Below, piece by piece: positions 49,322-62,899 of a stretch of 64,000 nucleotides of DNA (its first letter is position 1; each line of letters opens with the position of its first letter). Made by a program: the position numbers and the translations under genes. Location of the stretch: positions 214,322,965 through 214,386,964 of the forward strand of contig OX352774.1 of the NCBI GenBank assembly GCA_947095535.1, given 5' to 3'. This DNA is from Poecilobothrus nobilitatus (lineage: Eukaryota > Arthropoda > Insecta > Diptera > Dolichopodidae). Below the pieces are notes generated by a model that worked only from the letters and a program-made list of their open reading frames with translations, was not told the DNA's origin and did not search any database.

Positions 49322-52300
49322 AAAACTATCAAACTATTTATTTCGCTTAAAAATATGCCGAAAATTTCAATAAAACTAATTCATGTAAAAAATTTGCTGT
49401 AGAAGTTCCATTTTAAAATCCTTCTAATAGTATTTTTTGATTTTAATAATGTTTTTAAATATGTATTTAAAAATTTCAAAACATCTGACAAAATACAGAA
49501 CTAAATAGAATACAACAATACGACAAATATGGCAGATACGACGCCTAAAATACTGAAGTATTTTAAATTTTTATAGATATCGTATTCAAGCTTTTCATAC
49601 GAAATAATTACAAGGGTTTAACATTTTACACCGATACAACTTTCAAACACGACATCTCGTGAATATCCCTGTAATATTAAAAATAGATATTTAACAACAT
49701 TTATATTATTTTAAATATTTTTTGTTAAATTAAAAATTTTTAAAATAATTTTATTGTTTTAACTAAATACTAAACAATTTTAAATAACGTATTAATAAGA
49801 TAAAGATGAAATAAATTAAAATATTTTAAATATTAAACAAAATATATATTAAATTTATTTTTATTTTCTATTGAAATTTTTACTCTTGTTCACGGTTTAT
49901 TAATTCATACTTATTTATAGTTATAGTTTTTTAGTCATTTCATCTGGAAATTATTAAAATATCAACAAAATGTAAATGAAGTTAAAAATTTTAAAAGTTG
50001 CAATATTTAAAATATTAAAACTTTGCAAATAAATTTATTCCATTAAAAATCAAAAAAAAAAAAAAAAAAAATGGTTTACATTAAAAGAAACAAAAGAATT
50101 AATTTAAATTATAGAAAAAAAGAACTTAAAAAGTTAAAAAGCATTTGAAATTAAAAAAAAAAATGAACAAGAATAAGTACTTTTAATTTCATTTGAAATT
50201 TTTACATTACATAAAATAACTTTTTAAATTTAAAACAATTTATGCAAATTAATGATGCGTATGCTCAATGCTGTGAAAAAGAGTATTTAAAGCACTACTG
50301 GATTTACTTGAAACTGGTTTTACATTCATTTATTTATTCATTTTCAGAACTTTTACAATTTATTCGTCCTTTAAACAATTGTCTAATAAACGAACAGATG
50401 CATTTATTAAAATTTTGTTTAGATACACCTTATATGTATATAAAATGTAACATGCAAGACAATGAATTAAAATACTACATTGTTTTTATTATTTAAAGTT
50501 TTAAAAAGTTCCTTAAAATTTTTTAAAGTTGCACTAATTAAGAGACTTTGATATTAAAACGAAAAGAATAAGTACAAACTATATTTTGTATTTGCAATAT
50601 TTGTCTAGAAAAGTACACAATACAAATACCCTAGCTTATGATTATAAAACAAAAGTAACAAAAGATTTTCTTTTCTCTTTTTTCCGATTTTTTTTATTAT
50701 AAATGAAAATTTCTAAAGGATAATTTTATAAAAGGAAACGTGATAAAATAATAAGGTATAAAAATAAATGGAGTTGTTCTTAAAGAAACTTTCTGACAGT
50801 GATCACCTGTAATGGAGAGAAAATTGCATACTTATAGGATGTTGTATTTTTTGTTATCTTGTTATTAAAGCACAATCTTTATTGTATTAGACATTTTTTT
50901 CTTTGGATTAGCAAGAATGATTTATAGCAAAATTTAAAATAAAAAAATTTTTTTATTTAATACGATAAGATATAAATGATAAGCTTAATTTTAATGTACT
51001 TTTTTTTTAAAAATAAAAATTTTTAATATAAACTCTATCTAAATTTATTTAAATATATTTATTTTATAATAACCAAGACAACAACGAGCTTTTCTTTAGA
51101 ATACTTAGAGATAATATTAAGGCTGTGGATTTTGAAATAAAATTGTTAGAGATTAATAATTAAATTACATATATCACTTTATACTTATTCAGTTTTCCAA
51201 TTTTAAGATAAGTATATAAAATGTACTTCTAATGGTACAAAACCAAGTATCATTTACATTCTACTGAGTTTTGAATATGATTTTTATACCTTTTTTTGTT
51301 ATTTTAATAAATTACATTGATATATTTTAAATTACTTTTCAATTACATACTGATTATTGAAATTTTGTTATATATATAAAATATTACAAATGTCATTTTT
51401 ATATCAAGCGTCTTGTTATTATATCAATTTTATTCAACCAACCAATAAATTAAGTACCATATAATTGACAATGAAACAATTATTATTTACTTTATCATTA
51501 TTATTTACTTTTATTTCAATATCCTTTGAATCCTTCCAATTACATTTTATCAAATAAAGAGAGACAATTTTTGATTAAAGAACTGACAATGAACAAATTT
51601 TTTTTGTATACAAGAAAGTTAAAATACACTTTATAAAACAAATAAGTAAACTTAATTTTTACAAAAATATAAATAAAGTATATAAAAAAAGACGATCCTA
51701 ATTTTCATATATCCTTTAAATTTAAAATAAAAAAAAAAAAACAATATTTCATATTAAATTTAAAGTGAGTTATTTTCTTGTAAATGGATATTGAAAAATT
51801 TTCAAAGAAAATTAAATAAGTATAAAAACAAACTTCAAGAAAAATTTTGCCTTTTGTGTACTTGTGTATAAAATATTAAATTTCATTTTAAATTTTATTC
51901 TTAAATTGCAACAAGTTTTCCCATATTTTTACCACTTACTTTGCCCTCTAAAAAAAAAAGTCTCTACACTTTAGAGTTTTCTTTGAAGAAAAGGATTTTC
52001 ACTTCAATGAACCCATGTCATTATGTCAAAAGAAGACAAAACATTATATAAAATAATCTTGATTATTTGAATTTCAAAAAAAAAAAAAATAATAATAATA
52101 ATAATAATTGAAAATGACGATGTGTGCGTGTATAAATGTAAAAAATATTCTTTACCAATTTTTATTCAACCATTTATTTTCCCAATCTAAACCTTTATAA
52201 GAAACAAAATTGAAAAATAACATACATATACATAAATATATATATATATATATAAATAATAGGATGAAACTTGTTGCTTTTATTATTTAGAACAGAATTT

Positions 52301-53621
52301 AATCCTCACAAGGAAATTAACTTTTAATGGAAGAAAATCAACCATCATATACATATGTATATACATTTAGGTATTGTATAATAGCATTATGAAAAATTTT
52401 TAGGAAAAATTTTTTTTGAAATTTATGACTACTCTAAAATGTTATTTTTTTCTTTTTTTAAATGAAATATGTTATTTTTTTAGGCAGGTATTTATTGAAG
52501 TAATTTGTTTTTAATAATTCAAACAAACTTTATTTTGAGAGCTACTATTATTTATTTAAGAAGAACGCATATCTTTTAAGATACAAAAATCAGGTTTTTG
52601 TTTTTATATCTGGTGTACATGATGACAGGTTTAACTTAACACAAATCAAAACTTATACTGCTTCTAAATTGTAAGACTGGTTTATTAATTATTTTTTTTA
52701 TGTTTTATTAACAAAATGAAACGAATTGATTAGAAACTTAAATATAGACTAACATATTTTATAAAGTGACTTAAATCGTAAAAAAATAAATTAAAAAATA
52801 AAATAAAGGTGTTTTAATAAAATATTTATTCAATTTAAAAAGTAAAGTTGAATTTAGCATTCAATGAGAAGGATACTCACAACGATTGAATGGTCAATTA
52901 GATGCCAACATAAGCATCTTTCAATGCAAAGTTATCTTGTATTTTGTCTTTTTGGAAGAAGAAATTCGATCCTAAGAATCGATAAGCAATTTAATTCTCA
53001 ACGACATATAATGAAGAAGACAATAGAGAGTAATCTCATTAGCGACTATTAGGAATCGCCTAGTTAAAAACATGGATGTGAATATAAATCATTCTTTCGA
53101 AGATGTTAGATTTTTTTAACAGGGCAAGAATCTGAAAAGTATCTTGAGTAAATAAATCATAGTTATTTACAAAAACTATAGTTATATTAAGTTACCAGTT
53201 AAGAAGCCATCCATATAGTGTGAATCCCCGATTGTAGCTAACGTTTAGCAGTATGCTAAAGAATTTTATTTGTAATTTTTAAATTTTTATTTGATCTCCA
53301 ATAAATGTTTTCTTCTCTTCTTTTTTAAACAAAATCATATTAACTTTAATAACAAGTGGACCGATTCAATAATATCACTTAAAAAATAAAATTTTCAAAT
53401 AAAATTTTAAAAGTCAAAGTTTATTAAAATAGCATGTGTACCTGTAACAAACAATTAGGTAAATGGCAAACAAATTATTATTTTATTTAAATAATTATCT
53501 ATATATAATTTCAATATAATTTTTAATTTTTCCACAAAATTGGCACCCCATATTTAAATTGATTAACTTTAATATTCATTAAATATGTTATTTTTAAAAA
53601 CCCATATATCATAAGCCATAA
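49322..53621. other. A+T-rich non-coding DNA, two weak open frames
   Basis: An 84-codon plus-strand frame at 50242-50496 and a 62-codon frame at 52864-53052 lie in locally G+C-richer patches but match no family I know. Microsatellites: an AAT run near 52090-52108 and a TA run near 52235-52253. A worn dispersed-motif core (AAAATCCTTCTAATAG) is near 49415. Confidence 0.4.
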
Positions 53622-53860
53622 GTATATGATAAGCTATACAAACCATATATGCAAAGATATGCCATAAAATATAAAGTTCGTCTGGAACGGCATATAAATG
53701 TAGAAACTCTTCCACTTATTGAAAATCAGATTATCACAGAAAGGCTTAAATGAATGAAGCCTTTAGAGATATAGCGCAAAGTACAGATTTCCTTAGATAA
53801 AGTATATAATATAATAATTCATAATATATATCATAATATATAAGATACAATAAAAAAAAA
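53622..53860 (+). pseudogene. jockey-like LINE 3' end with A-tail
   Basis: From 53622 the frame reads KPYMQRYAIKYKVRLERH and continues INVETLPLIENQIITERLK. This matches in layout the thumb and extreme C-terminus of jockey-type ORF2 (RLxxHxNxEALxLLDN...RLKRxKPxxL, from memory). The expected Arg is a TGA at 53751-53753, then MKPLEI and a TAG at 53772-53774. About 85 bp of 3' UTR ends in a run of A (53852-53860). An upstream TAA (53619-53621) closes the frame. It is 5'-truncated and inactive. Confidence 0.7.
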
Positions 53861-55479
53861 CGTTAGCAAAAAAGTAATGGTTAGTTTGTTCGACTAATTT
53901 CAGTAGACGGCGACTAATGATTACTCGGTAAAAATCGAGCATATATTATGGTACGGAGTACATTATATCTTTTGAATATTTCCACAAATCCATAGGCAAA
54001 AAAAAAACTTAAAAAACAATATTTAAATTTTAAAGCTTTTAAAAATTTTATTATTTAAATTAAACATTTTTTTTTTTGTATCAAAATATATATATCAAAA
54101 ATTAATGAATACAGTATATAAATTTCTTATTAAAGTGATATAAAAATTTAAAAAGTTATATACATGAACAATCTTTAATTTGACTTCCATTAAAATTTCA
54201 TACTTAGATATATTAAAAGGCTAAGGGTAATTGAGGAATAATAAAAATTGATTTTTTTTTTGTTTTTATATATATATATATTAAACTAAACTTAAGTAAA
54301 AAACTAAAACTATAAAATCCTTTCATATATTTTTTTTTTATCATCTTTCAACACTTAAAATGTCAATTTAATTTAATATCAAACGATTTTTTTTTTTTTC
54401 CTTTTATCTCCAAACACTTTAGAAAAATAATCTAAAAAAAAAAAGAGAACCTAAACAAATACAAAACTTTCGAATAAATAAAAAGTAAAAAGATAGTAAG
54501 ATGCCCTATGGTGTTGGCATATTGTCATTATACAATTCCATTATCCAACCCATATTGTACGTGACAGAATTCACTTTATTAAAAATATAATTTTAACAAA
54601 TTTCCTCTTAAGGTAAAATTTTTACATAAATGGTAGTATACACCTTTAGCGTAATTGAATTACATACAGAAACAAGAAAAAAAAAAAATTGAAAAACTAA
54701 TTTTACAAGCAGTAGTACATGTAATGTAACTTAACACTTGATGCACATAACATTGTTATGTATAGTTTAATAACTGTCAAAAATCAGTACAAAAAAAAAA
54801 AGTACAAATGATATTTAATGATAGTACATTTATGTTCTAAATTTTAGAACATTTATAATTTTAAGTTAATGTTTTAACATTTTATTAAATGATTTCGAAA
54901 TAAATTTGAAAAACTTATAACAACAAATAAAGAGTTATGCAAATTACTTATATCGGAATTATATTTTAAAATGTACTCTTGAACAAACCGAATTAAATCA
55001 GAGATTTTTATACTTCTGCACATTATACACTTCGTTCGTAATTAAGGATATAGAGTAAGCTTATAGAAAGAATGCCACTACGCCATGAATAAAGTATTGG
55101 AAGGAGAAAAGGAAGTTTATAGAGAGTGACAGAACTTTATACCGTCATAATAGTCTTAATTTATTATTCATAAATTGTAGAGAGTGCATTATGAACCTTC
55201 ATATGGTACTTTATGATACAATTGTGATTGTCGTTATAACAAGCATAAATTAATAGCTTACAGTGTAAGTATTTAAAAACTCATAAATATTTTATTTTTA
55301 ATTTTTTTTAAATTAAAAAAATGTTTGAAAAAATTCTTTATTAGTTTCACTCTATCTGTTTATTTCCATTTTCCTATCAATCTGTCTGCTTAAAAGACTT
55401 CTACATTATTTCTGATAGAACAATAAAATTTTAACCATGTATAGGTCACATTAAAAAATACATTTTGTAGAAGAACTTT
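53861..55479. other. A+T-rich non-coding DNA, nothing recognised
   Basis: A TA run near 54266-54281. A slightly G+C-richer patch at 55020-55260 has no recognisable coding content. Confidence 0.5.
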
Positions 55480-55930
55480 TTTTATGTAGCTTCACCCATT
55501 ACGAAGCTCCAAGTATTCTACTACTGAAACTAAAATTTTACAACATTTTGATTCCTACTTATCTATGGAACACTGTAAGTTATAATATTGAAATTTTGAG
55601 AGAAAGGAGATCTTTATAGACAAAGGCTCATAAGCTGCTTCCAAAAACATTTAATACTTCCTCCTATTTAAGAACTGTAAGAGGTCAAAAATTAAAAATT
55701 TACTTTATCTATGGAACACTGTAAGTCATAACCTTGAAATTTTGAGAGAAAAGAGATCTTTATAGAAAAAGGCTGATAAGCTGCTTCAAAAAAACATTTA
55801 ATACTTCCTCCTATTTAAGAACTGTAAGAGGTCAAAAATTAAAAATTTACTTTAAAGTTTGGTTTAAAGTTGAACACAAAAATTAAAGGTCCAACGTTAT
55901 ATTTTTATATGTGTTAACGGCTTTTCTTAA
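55480..55930 (-). repeat. family-A fragment containing a 146-bp tandem duplication
   Basis: CACCCATTACGAAGCTCC, TTAAGAACTGTAAGAGGTC and ACACAAAAATTAAAGGTCC follow the same order as CACCCGTTACGGAGCTAC, TTAGGAGCTGTAAGGGGTC and ACACAAAAATTAAAGCTTC in copy 2 of the 1.6-kb family. The block 55559-55704 (TTATCTATGGAACACTGTAA to the end of the GGTCAAAA stretch) is repeated at 55705-55852 with about 93 % identity. No ends survive. Confidence 0.65.
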
Positions 55931-58900
55931 TTATGTAATGTTTCCTTAAAATTGAAGTGTTTCTTAATTTTTAAAAAATTTTTCTTACATAAAAAATTCT
56001 AAAACAAATTACAAATTTTTGTGCAAAAGTATTTAAAATTCTAAATTGTTATTATTGTCTTTTTAAAAAATTGTTCCTTTAAACCCATAGTTTTATCTAC
56101 TGCCTTGCTTTATTAAGTTTTTTTTTCTCAATCTTTTTACAAGTAATAAGGTATGATTAAAAAAATATTCCTAAACTATACATATGTTAGTACATATATT
56201 AATTCCCAATAGTGTAGTAATTTTGGTTACAATTTTTCTTTTATATGGCAATTATTGGACATTACTATAACTTATTTCAACTTCAAAAAAATTATAAGAA
56301 TCTCAAAGGACTGCTCAAACTTTTGATTTTTCTATTAAGGATATATACATATGTTTGCGTTTATTTTACAGCTGTTAAAAAAGTAAATAAATTTTGTTAC
56401 TTATATATTGTTCTTCGTTCGTTTTTACCATATGTGCATGTGAGATTTATGGATATAAAAGACTGTTTAATAATGGGTTTTTTGACATTTTTATGATGCG
56501 GTACCTATTTTTATGATTTATGTTGAGAAATGAATATGAAGGATTTGTGTTTTGTTGTTTTTTCAAATACATATTTTTAAAGGAGGGATTGAATAATCAA
56601 TTAGATGAAATTAATTGCCATGCAGATTTTTGTTTTTATATGGATTTTAAGATTTTTAGGATATAAGGTATAAGTTAGGTTCTTAGTTTTATTATTCAAA
56701 AAAAAAATAAAAAATTCTAAAAGAAAAACTAGTGCAATAATTTTAATTTTATGAATTATGTTAAGTACAAATTTTTGAAAAATCAATTTAGTGAAAGTGA
56801 AAAAGTGAAATGAGAATTTAGGAGTAAATAACGTTATTATTATGCAAAATTTTAAAGCATCAAAATAAAAACAGTCAGCTAAATGCGCTTCAGAAAAATT
56901 CACATCAGAAAGATATAAATTCTGAAAGTTAAAATCCTCACTTTTCTACCGAACAGATCTGGGGTATTTATAATGCTCGTTTGATGCTTTACATAGTCAC
57001 AAAAAGGATGTTAAACATTTTGAACACATTTCGATATACCCAATTCACTTTGAATTTGAATTATTTACAATTTACTTATTGAAAATATGGAAATTTTTCT
57101 AACAAAAATAAAATATCCTTTATATTCGTTAATATAAACATTATCCTATTACGATGATTTTTGAAATGTTTTTAACAAAGTGTAGTAACATAATTATAAC
57201 ATATTATAAAAATTTGCTAAAATTTTAATTTTAAATTCCAACCTTGAGCATCCTTTAACTTTTTATTATATTTATTAATTAAATATACTTATTCGTGGTG
57301 TTAATAAACCTATAAAAAAAATCAATAAAACGAAATAAAATTAAAAATATATTAAAAAATAATTTCGCATACGTATTAAAAAAAAAAATTCAATTTAGTA
57401 CCATTTAAATTTTAGTAGACCATTCATTCCTTGAGGAAATCCGTTGAAAAAAAAATCATTTCCTTTTTTTTTTTACTGTTATTCATCATCATGAAGAAAA
57501 TAAAAACCAATAAAATTTAGAGTTCGTGAAATTCTTGCCTAAAGCAAGTAAAAATAACAAAACAAAAAAAAAGTAGAGAAAAAAAAAAACAAGGAAAAAA
57601 AAAAACAATAGAATTCAATTTCCGATTTTCTTTTTGAAATTATATTAAGGACCTTTCCAATTTCTTTATTTCCTTTTATTGTTTGTTTTTATACTATCTT
57701 CTTCCCTTTCATATTTTCCACCTTTTTTTTCTTTCTCACTCTCTCCTTCTATACTTAATACTTTTTCATCTGTCCTTTTTTATGGTTTACAAAATCACTT
57801 TCCAATCTTTTTTACCATCCATTCAATCAGCTTATTTCTAGCTGACTTTAATAAATACACGTTTCCATTCCTGCAGAATCTTTTTATCGTTTAAATGATA
57901 AAAATTTTAAATTTTAAATCGGAAAAACAAAAGAAAAGTTAAAAATAAAAAAAAAATTTTATTTAAATGAATGAATGAAGATATATACTAAAATATAGAT
58001 TAAAGTATAGACTATAGGTATATCTATAATTTTTACATACAATATATTTAAAATATGTACGTTATAAGAAAAATCAAAGATATTTGTAATGCAATGAAGC
58101 AATTGTAAAATCAAAAAAAAATTAAATTATTTGCACAATCCATTTGTTAACAACATTTATATCCTTTTTTTGTTTACTTTTCATTCATGTATCCATTCGC
58201 ATATAAAAATCAACATTTTAAAAAAATTAAATTTTCTCCATCATTTCTACAAATTTTATTACATTTTTTTCTTTTTAAATTCAGAACCTACACTGAGTTC
58301 TTTTTTAGTAGAGCTGCCATATTTTAAAAATTTTCGGTATATTATATTGCATAAAATAGACCTAATTAGCATTTTTTAACCACCCTATTACATTCAGAAC
58401 ACCCTAAATGATTACTATTAAAAAATCTGTTCCATAGTTAAAGCAACTGACTTTGGTGATATGTTATCAATAAGAATGATGTTAAAATAGAATCAAATAC
58501 TTATTGTGTTGCTATTTAAAATAAAGGTGGTATTAATGTGTAAAAAGAAAAATATTCAAAATAATGAAAAACTGAATCATTTTATAATTTAAATTAAAAA
58601 ATATTAAAAAAAAGCATTAAAAATCTAATCAAAATATGATTTTTAACGTATCTGTTGTAAGGAGAAAATCGAGTCGTGTCGATATTGAAAGTGTTATAAT
58701 TTGAAAGTTGCTGTAAAAGTGTAAAGAACTATTTTTAACCTTCTGGTCACCTTGTAAATTAACTTAAAATATTAAAATTCATTTTAGATTTTTATCTTAC
58801 CTTATTGAAAATCAAGAAAATATCAATATACTTAAATGAAAAACATACATATCGTATGTTTTTATTAGCTGCACAATATAATTTTTAGAAGCACTTTTTA

Positions 58901-59113
58901 TTGTTTTGCCATAAATTGCGTACAACTTACACGAAAATTTTTTGTAATAAAAACGAATGAAAATTTTATTTTCATAATCGTGAATTGAATTTATGTATTT
59001 ATTTATAAAATAAAAAATAATAATAAAAACTTAATAAAATGGAAAACAAAAAAAAATAAAAATCTATAAATCAAAAAATCAAAAAATATTGGGAGCAAGT
59101 CAGAATCGTACAT
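55931..59113. other. A+T-rich non-coding DNA, nothing recognised
   Basis: Open frames at 56245, 56601, 57679 and 58131 (71-100 codons) are low-complexity Phe/Leu/Ile/Ser translations of T-rich or A-rich DNA and match no family I know. Confidence 0.5.
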
Positions 59114-59890
59114 GACAAAATCCACCTACGACAAAATCTTGCTTTTTAGCACATTTCCAAAAAAATTTTGAAAAAATGTGCCTATTAGTTTTACTCTCGA
59201 CCTTCATAATTCCGACACGCTTTTAGATAGGGGCTTGAAATTTGAGGCAAGAAAGAACTTTTAGAATTATTAATTTTTTGGTAGCACTCCCTGTTTAAGA
59301 GTTATTACGCCTCAAAAATTCAAAATTTGCTATTTACTAAAGTCACAAATTCTAAACAGTTTATATTGTCTTTTGGAAATGTGCGCTTTTAAAAACCGTT
59401 GGTTTACATTCTTCCTTGTTTTTTATCTTCCATTACACAAAATCTAACTTCCTTAAATCTTGCATTATAAAATCTTTCACAGACAAAATCTTGCAAAATA
59501 TTTGTTAAAGGAGAATAGATTGTCGCCTTGTTTTTAAAGAATGTATGTACATAAACAAATAATTAAGAAGGATTTTAGAGTTGGTTCCAAAATCAGGGTT
59601 ATACACTTTTTTCCAGAATATTTATATATAGGTACATGTGAGATTCTGAATTAGGAGGGATTTTAAAGTTGGTTTCAAAATAAGGATTTCAATAATTTGT
59701 TTAGCGGAGGTTTTTCGTACTTTTTTAAATACTTTATTATGACATAGTTAATATGTAACATACAAGATTTTGTCCTAGTAGATTTTGCAAAAAAAAATTT
59801 TGTTTTGAGAGATTTTCGAAAGCAAAATTTCGCATGTAAAATTTTATCGCATAAGATTTTAGCGTATAAGATTATATCCAAAATTACCCA
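59114..59890. repeat. inverted-repeat element rich in CAAAATCT boxes
   Basis: GACAAAATCCACCTACGACAAAATCTTGC-type sequence (59114-59142) is matched in reverse at 59762-59788 (boxes GGACAAAATCTTGT and CAAAATCTACTA). A third copy of GACAAAATCTTGCAAAAT is near 59481. From 59800 to 59880, reversed, a roughly 15-bp word (AAAATCTTATGCGAT and variants) repeats four or five times. Inside lie a worn family-A piece (59200-59345, GCACTCCCTGTTTAAGAG) and two reversed copies of the dispersed 100-bp motif (59545-59622 and 59640-59710). This is a composite of nested repeats. Confidence 0.5.
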
Positions 59891-60924
59891 AAAAATAACC
59901 AAAATATTTTATGTGTGTCATTGTGAATGAAACGACTTTTACTCTACATATATATTTACATAATATATAAAACATTTTCTTAAAAAAAAGGAAATTTATT
60001 TTGAATTTTGAAATTTGTTGTTAATCTATTAAGAAAATAAAGAATATACAGTTAAACCAAATTTAATGGATTGAATTATGATTTAATAGAGGCAAACATT
60101 TATTTATGAATTCTTAAATTTTGGAAAAATAAACCACAATGAGTCCTTTATAGAATTATGGTTTTAGATATATATATTTCTTTTTGTTTCTTTTTATTTT
60201 AAAATCTAAACAATACTTTTAGAGTTCAGTGTAATACACATTGGATACATATATCTATATATTTTTGTTTTGACTTGAATTTGAATTAAAATGTCTACCA
60301 GAATTTCTGAAAAACAACAAGTAAAAACAGTAAAAAATACTAGCGAATTAGTTTTTCTCTTTATAAAATTGTTGAATTGAAGCTTCATGAATGACCTGTA
60401 AGGCAGAGTATACATATACAAATAATTTTAAAGTATAAAATACTTTTATTTCCCGTTTTATTGAATATTTAAAATAAACCAATAAAGGAATATAAACTTA
60501 ATCTGAAATTCATGTACATAAATGTTTATTTCAATTTTATGCATGTTTTATGTCTAAAAAATTCAAAATATGTTAAATGTGGTTTTGAAAAAAAAAACTT
60601 TTTAACTTAAATTTTATTTATATCCACAAATACAAGATTTGATGTTATTTTTATTGTAAGAGCATAACATTGAATTTTCATTATTTTATCTGGAAATTTA
60701 AAAAAAAAAAAAAAGAAGGCAAAATTCAAAACGAAAGATTTTTAAAAGCGTACATTTTCCAAAAGACAGCAAAATTGATTTTGGAATTGTGACTACTTTT
60801 GCATCAAAGTTTGGAATTTTTTTCTAATGTAAAAAAATGAGAGACTTTTTCAAGTTTTAAGAAAATCTTATATATAATTAAGAAATGAACATTTTGTATA
60901 TACTTATGTAAATTTTGTGGACAT
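59891..60924. other. A+T-rich non-coding DNA, nothing recognised
   Basis: Homopolymer-rich. No open frame or repeat of note. Confidence 0.6.
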
Positions 60925-61640
60925 GTAAAAATACCTAATATTGGAGATTTAATTTTGATGTATTACTTTAGAAAAATTTGCACAAGTGTTTAAACGTCCA
61001 AATAACCATTTTTGACCTCTTATTAAGAGGAAGGTACAAACGTTTTTCCTGAGTTAAATATGCTATTTTTTAAGAAAACAAACACCTATTTTAAGGTTTT
61101 CACTGAAAGTGTTCCGGAGATATGGAGGAATCAAAATGTTACAAAATTTTGTTTTCATATAATGGTAAATTTAAATACTTAATAGGAAAAAATTAATTAT
61201 ACAAATTTTATATTGATTTATACATAAAACATTAAAATGTTTTTCGATTAAAAAAATATTAAGTAGATTCAAAATTTATCCTTATGCCCATATTGAAATT
61301 TTAAATTACCTATGTCAATAGTTATGTATTAAAAGACCAAACTTAAAGTTTGGTTTTAAAAGAGGTGGTTTTGGTTGGTTAAAGCCCAACACTATCGAGA
61401 GTGCAGTTCTTTTGACTGACTTTCGATGTTTTCACCTTCTCTCGTAAAAAAAAAAGTTAAATATAATATAGTTTTTTGAAAATACAAAAGCGTTGTATCT
61501 CGATAATCGATGGGATTAAATAAAAAAAGTTGTTACAGAATTGCAATGAGACCTATAGTCATGGTTATAATTTTTTTGCACCATGGAATGAACGGTCTAG
61601 AATGGAATAGAAATCTTGTTAGCAGACGAATGGACGGATG
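60925..61640 (+). repeat. decayed family-A fragment
   Basis: TTTTGATGTATTACTTTAG, CACAAGTGTTTAAACGTCC, TTTTTGACCTCTTATTAAGA and CATATAATGGTAAATTTAAA keep the order of the corresponding words at 11250-11500 in copy 1. GAATGGACGGATGAAC near 61628 may be the worn GACGG box. The stretch 61366-61440 also carries the GGTTTTGGTTGGTTAAAG motif seen at 7133. Confidence 0.5.
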
Positions 61641-62899
61641 AACAAAATAAAATTAATAGATAATTTATCAAAAAATGTATGAAAAATATGCTAAAAACTA
61701 AAAACAATTTGAATGATTTTAAAGATTTTTATTTTTTAAAAATTTTAGTTTTAGTACATTTACGTTAAAAAAAAAACCACTGAATCAATTAGATACATAT
61801 ATTTAGCAATTTTTCCAACTCGGAATTAATAGTATTATTTTTGCACGGATCCATACCAACTACGAGTATACAGGATTACATTTGTAATAACTGTGTAACT
61901 ATTGGGATCTATTTAGATGAATATAAAATGATGAAATAACTAGGTCATAGCTCAAAATAATTTTTTTAATGTTTTTTTGCTGAAAAATTTTGAAATATTA
62001 TATATTTTTATTATATATATATATTTAGTTTAAATATTATATAAAATTCTTTTTTAAATTGACGTTCGTCAAAGGATTATAGTGTTAAACAGCATATAAC
62101 AAAATTTAATAAATATTCAATGTGATTGTTACTTAAATTTTTATTAATCAAAATTATTTTTATTAATAAAAGTCTTTGAAAAAAACACTTTCATGTCATG
62201 AAAGAAGAAAAGGTTTAAAGAAGAAAAAACCTTTAAAAAAATTAAAAAATACATGTATTTTGCCAGAAAGTTGACATTTAACAATGGCCGGCGGAAAACC
62301 CTCAGGAAAAATAAATCTATTGCAAATTTGTCAGTCGGCAGTCGCAGAGTGACATATAGATTAAATTGACAAGTAGATATAGTAAATGAAATTTGAAGTT
62401 TGTTTTTGTTTTTAAACATGAGTTTCGATGAACAATCAATAGTTAGAGAACAATAAATTAGTTATAATTTTAGACAAAAAAGATTACAGAAATAATTTCA
62501 AAAAAGATCATTTGCAAAATATAGTCAAGACCAATCACCCGCTGTTCGTCATCGTCGTCATAATTTAAATACAAAGATTACAAATCAAAAAAAGAAAATT
62601 ACAATCATATGATACAAAATCTGTCATTTCTTTTCAAACAAAAAACAAGAAAAATGTACGAAATTATTCCTAAAAAATAATCTAAAACACTTTTGCGCAA
62701 CTTAATAAACACAACTCTGTACACTCTACAAAAAAACTAAACTGCTGTCCTAAAACCAATGAATGCAAAATCTCCACTTTTCTCTTCTAGATCGATTAAA
62801 AATATCCATACTTTTCTGTATCTAGAACAACTTGTAAAATAAACCTTATACATATTTCACGCAGAACTAACATTAAATTTTAAAATAAAAAGGATCTAA
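61641..62899. other. A+T-rich DNA with two G+C-richer spots
   Basis: One spot is 62284-62352 (see separate entry). The other is 62525-62565, where the minus strand has GACGACGATGACGAACAGCG in a 34-codon frame with an Asp run. A TA run lies near 62014-62027. No transposon motif was seen. Confidence 0.4.
62284..62352 (+). other. 22-codon frame starting MAGGK, possible H2A.Z-like remnant
   Basis: ATGGCCGGCGGAAAA in a good start context (AACAATGG) encodes MAGGKPSGK, then LLQICQ and a stop at 62350-62352. Histone H2A.Z proteins begin MAGGK and carry SGK a few residues later. In a shifted frame SVGSRR could be the remains of the PVGR region. The match is short and the rest cannot be aligned, so a decayed retrocopy is only one possibility and chance is the other. 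Confidence 0.12.

Noticed and set aside
50242..50496. 84-codon plus-strand open frame as a gene
   Set aside because: It looks somewhat protein-like and contains an acceptor-like TTTTCAG, but there is no family match, no donor and no supporting context.
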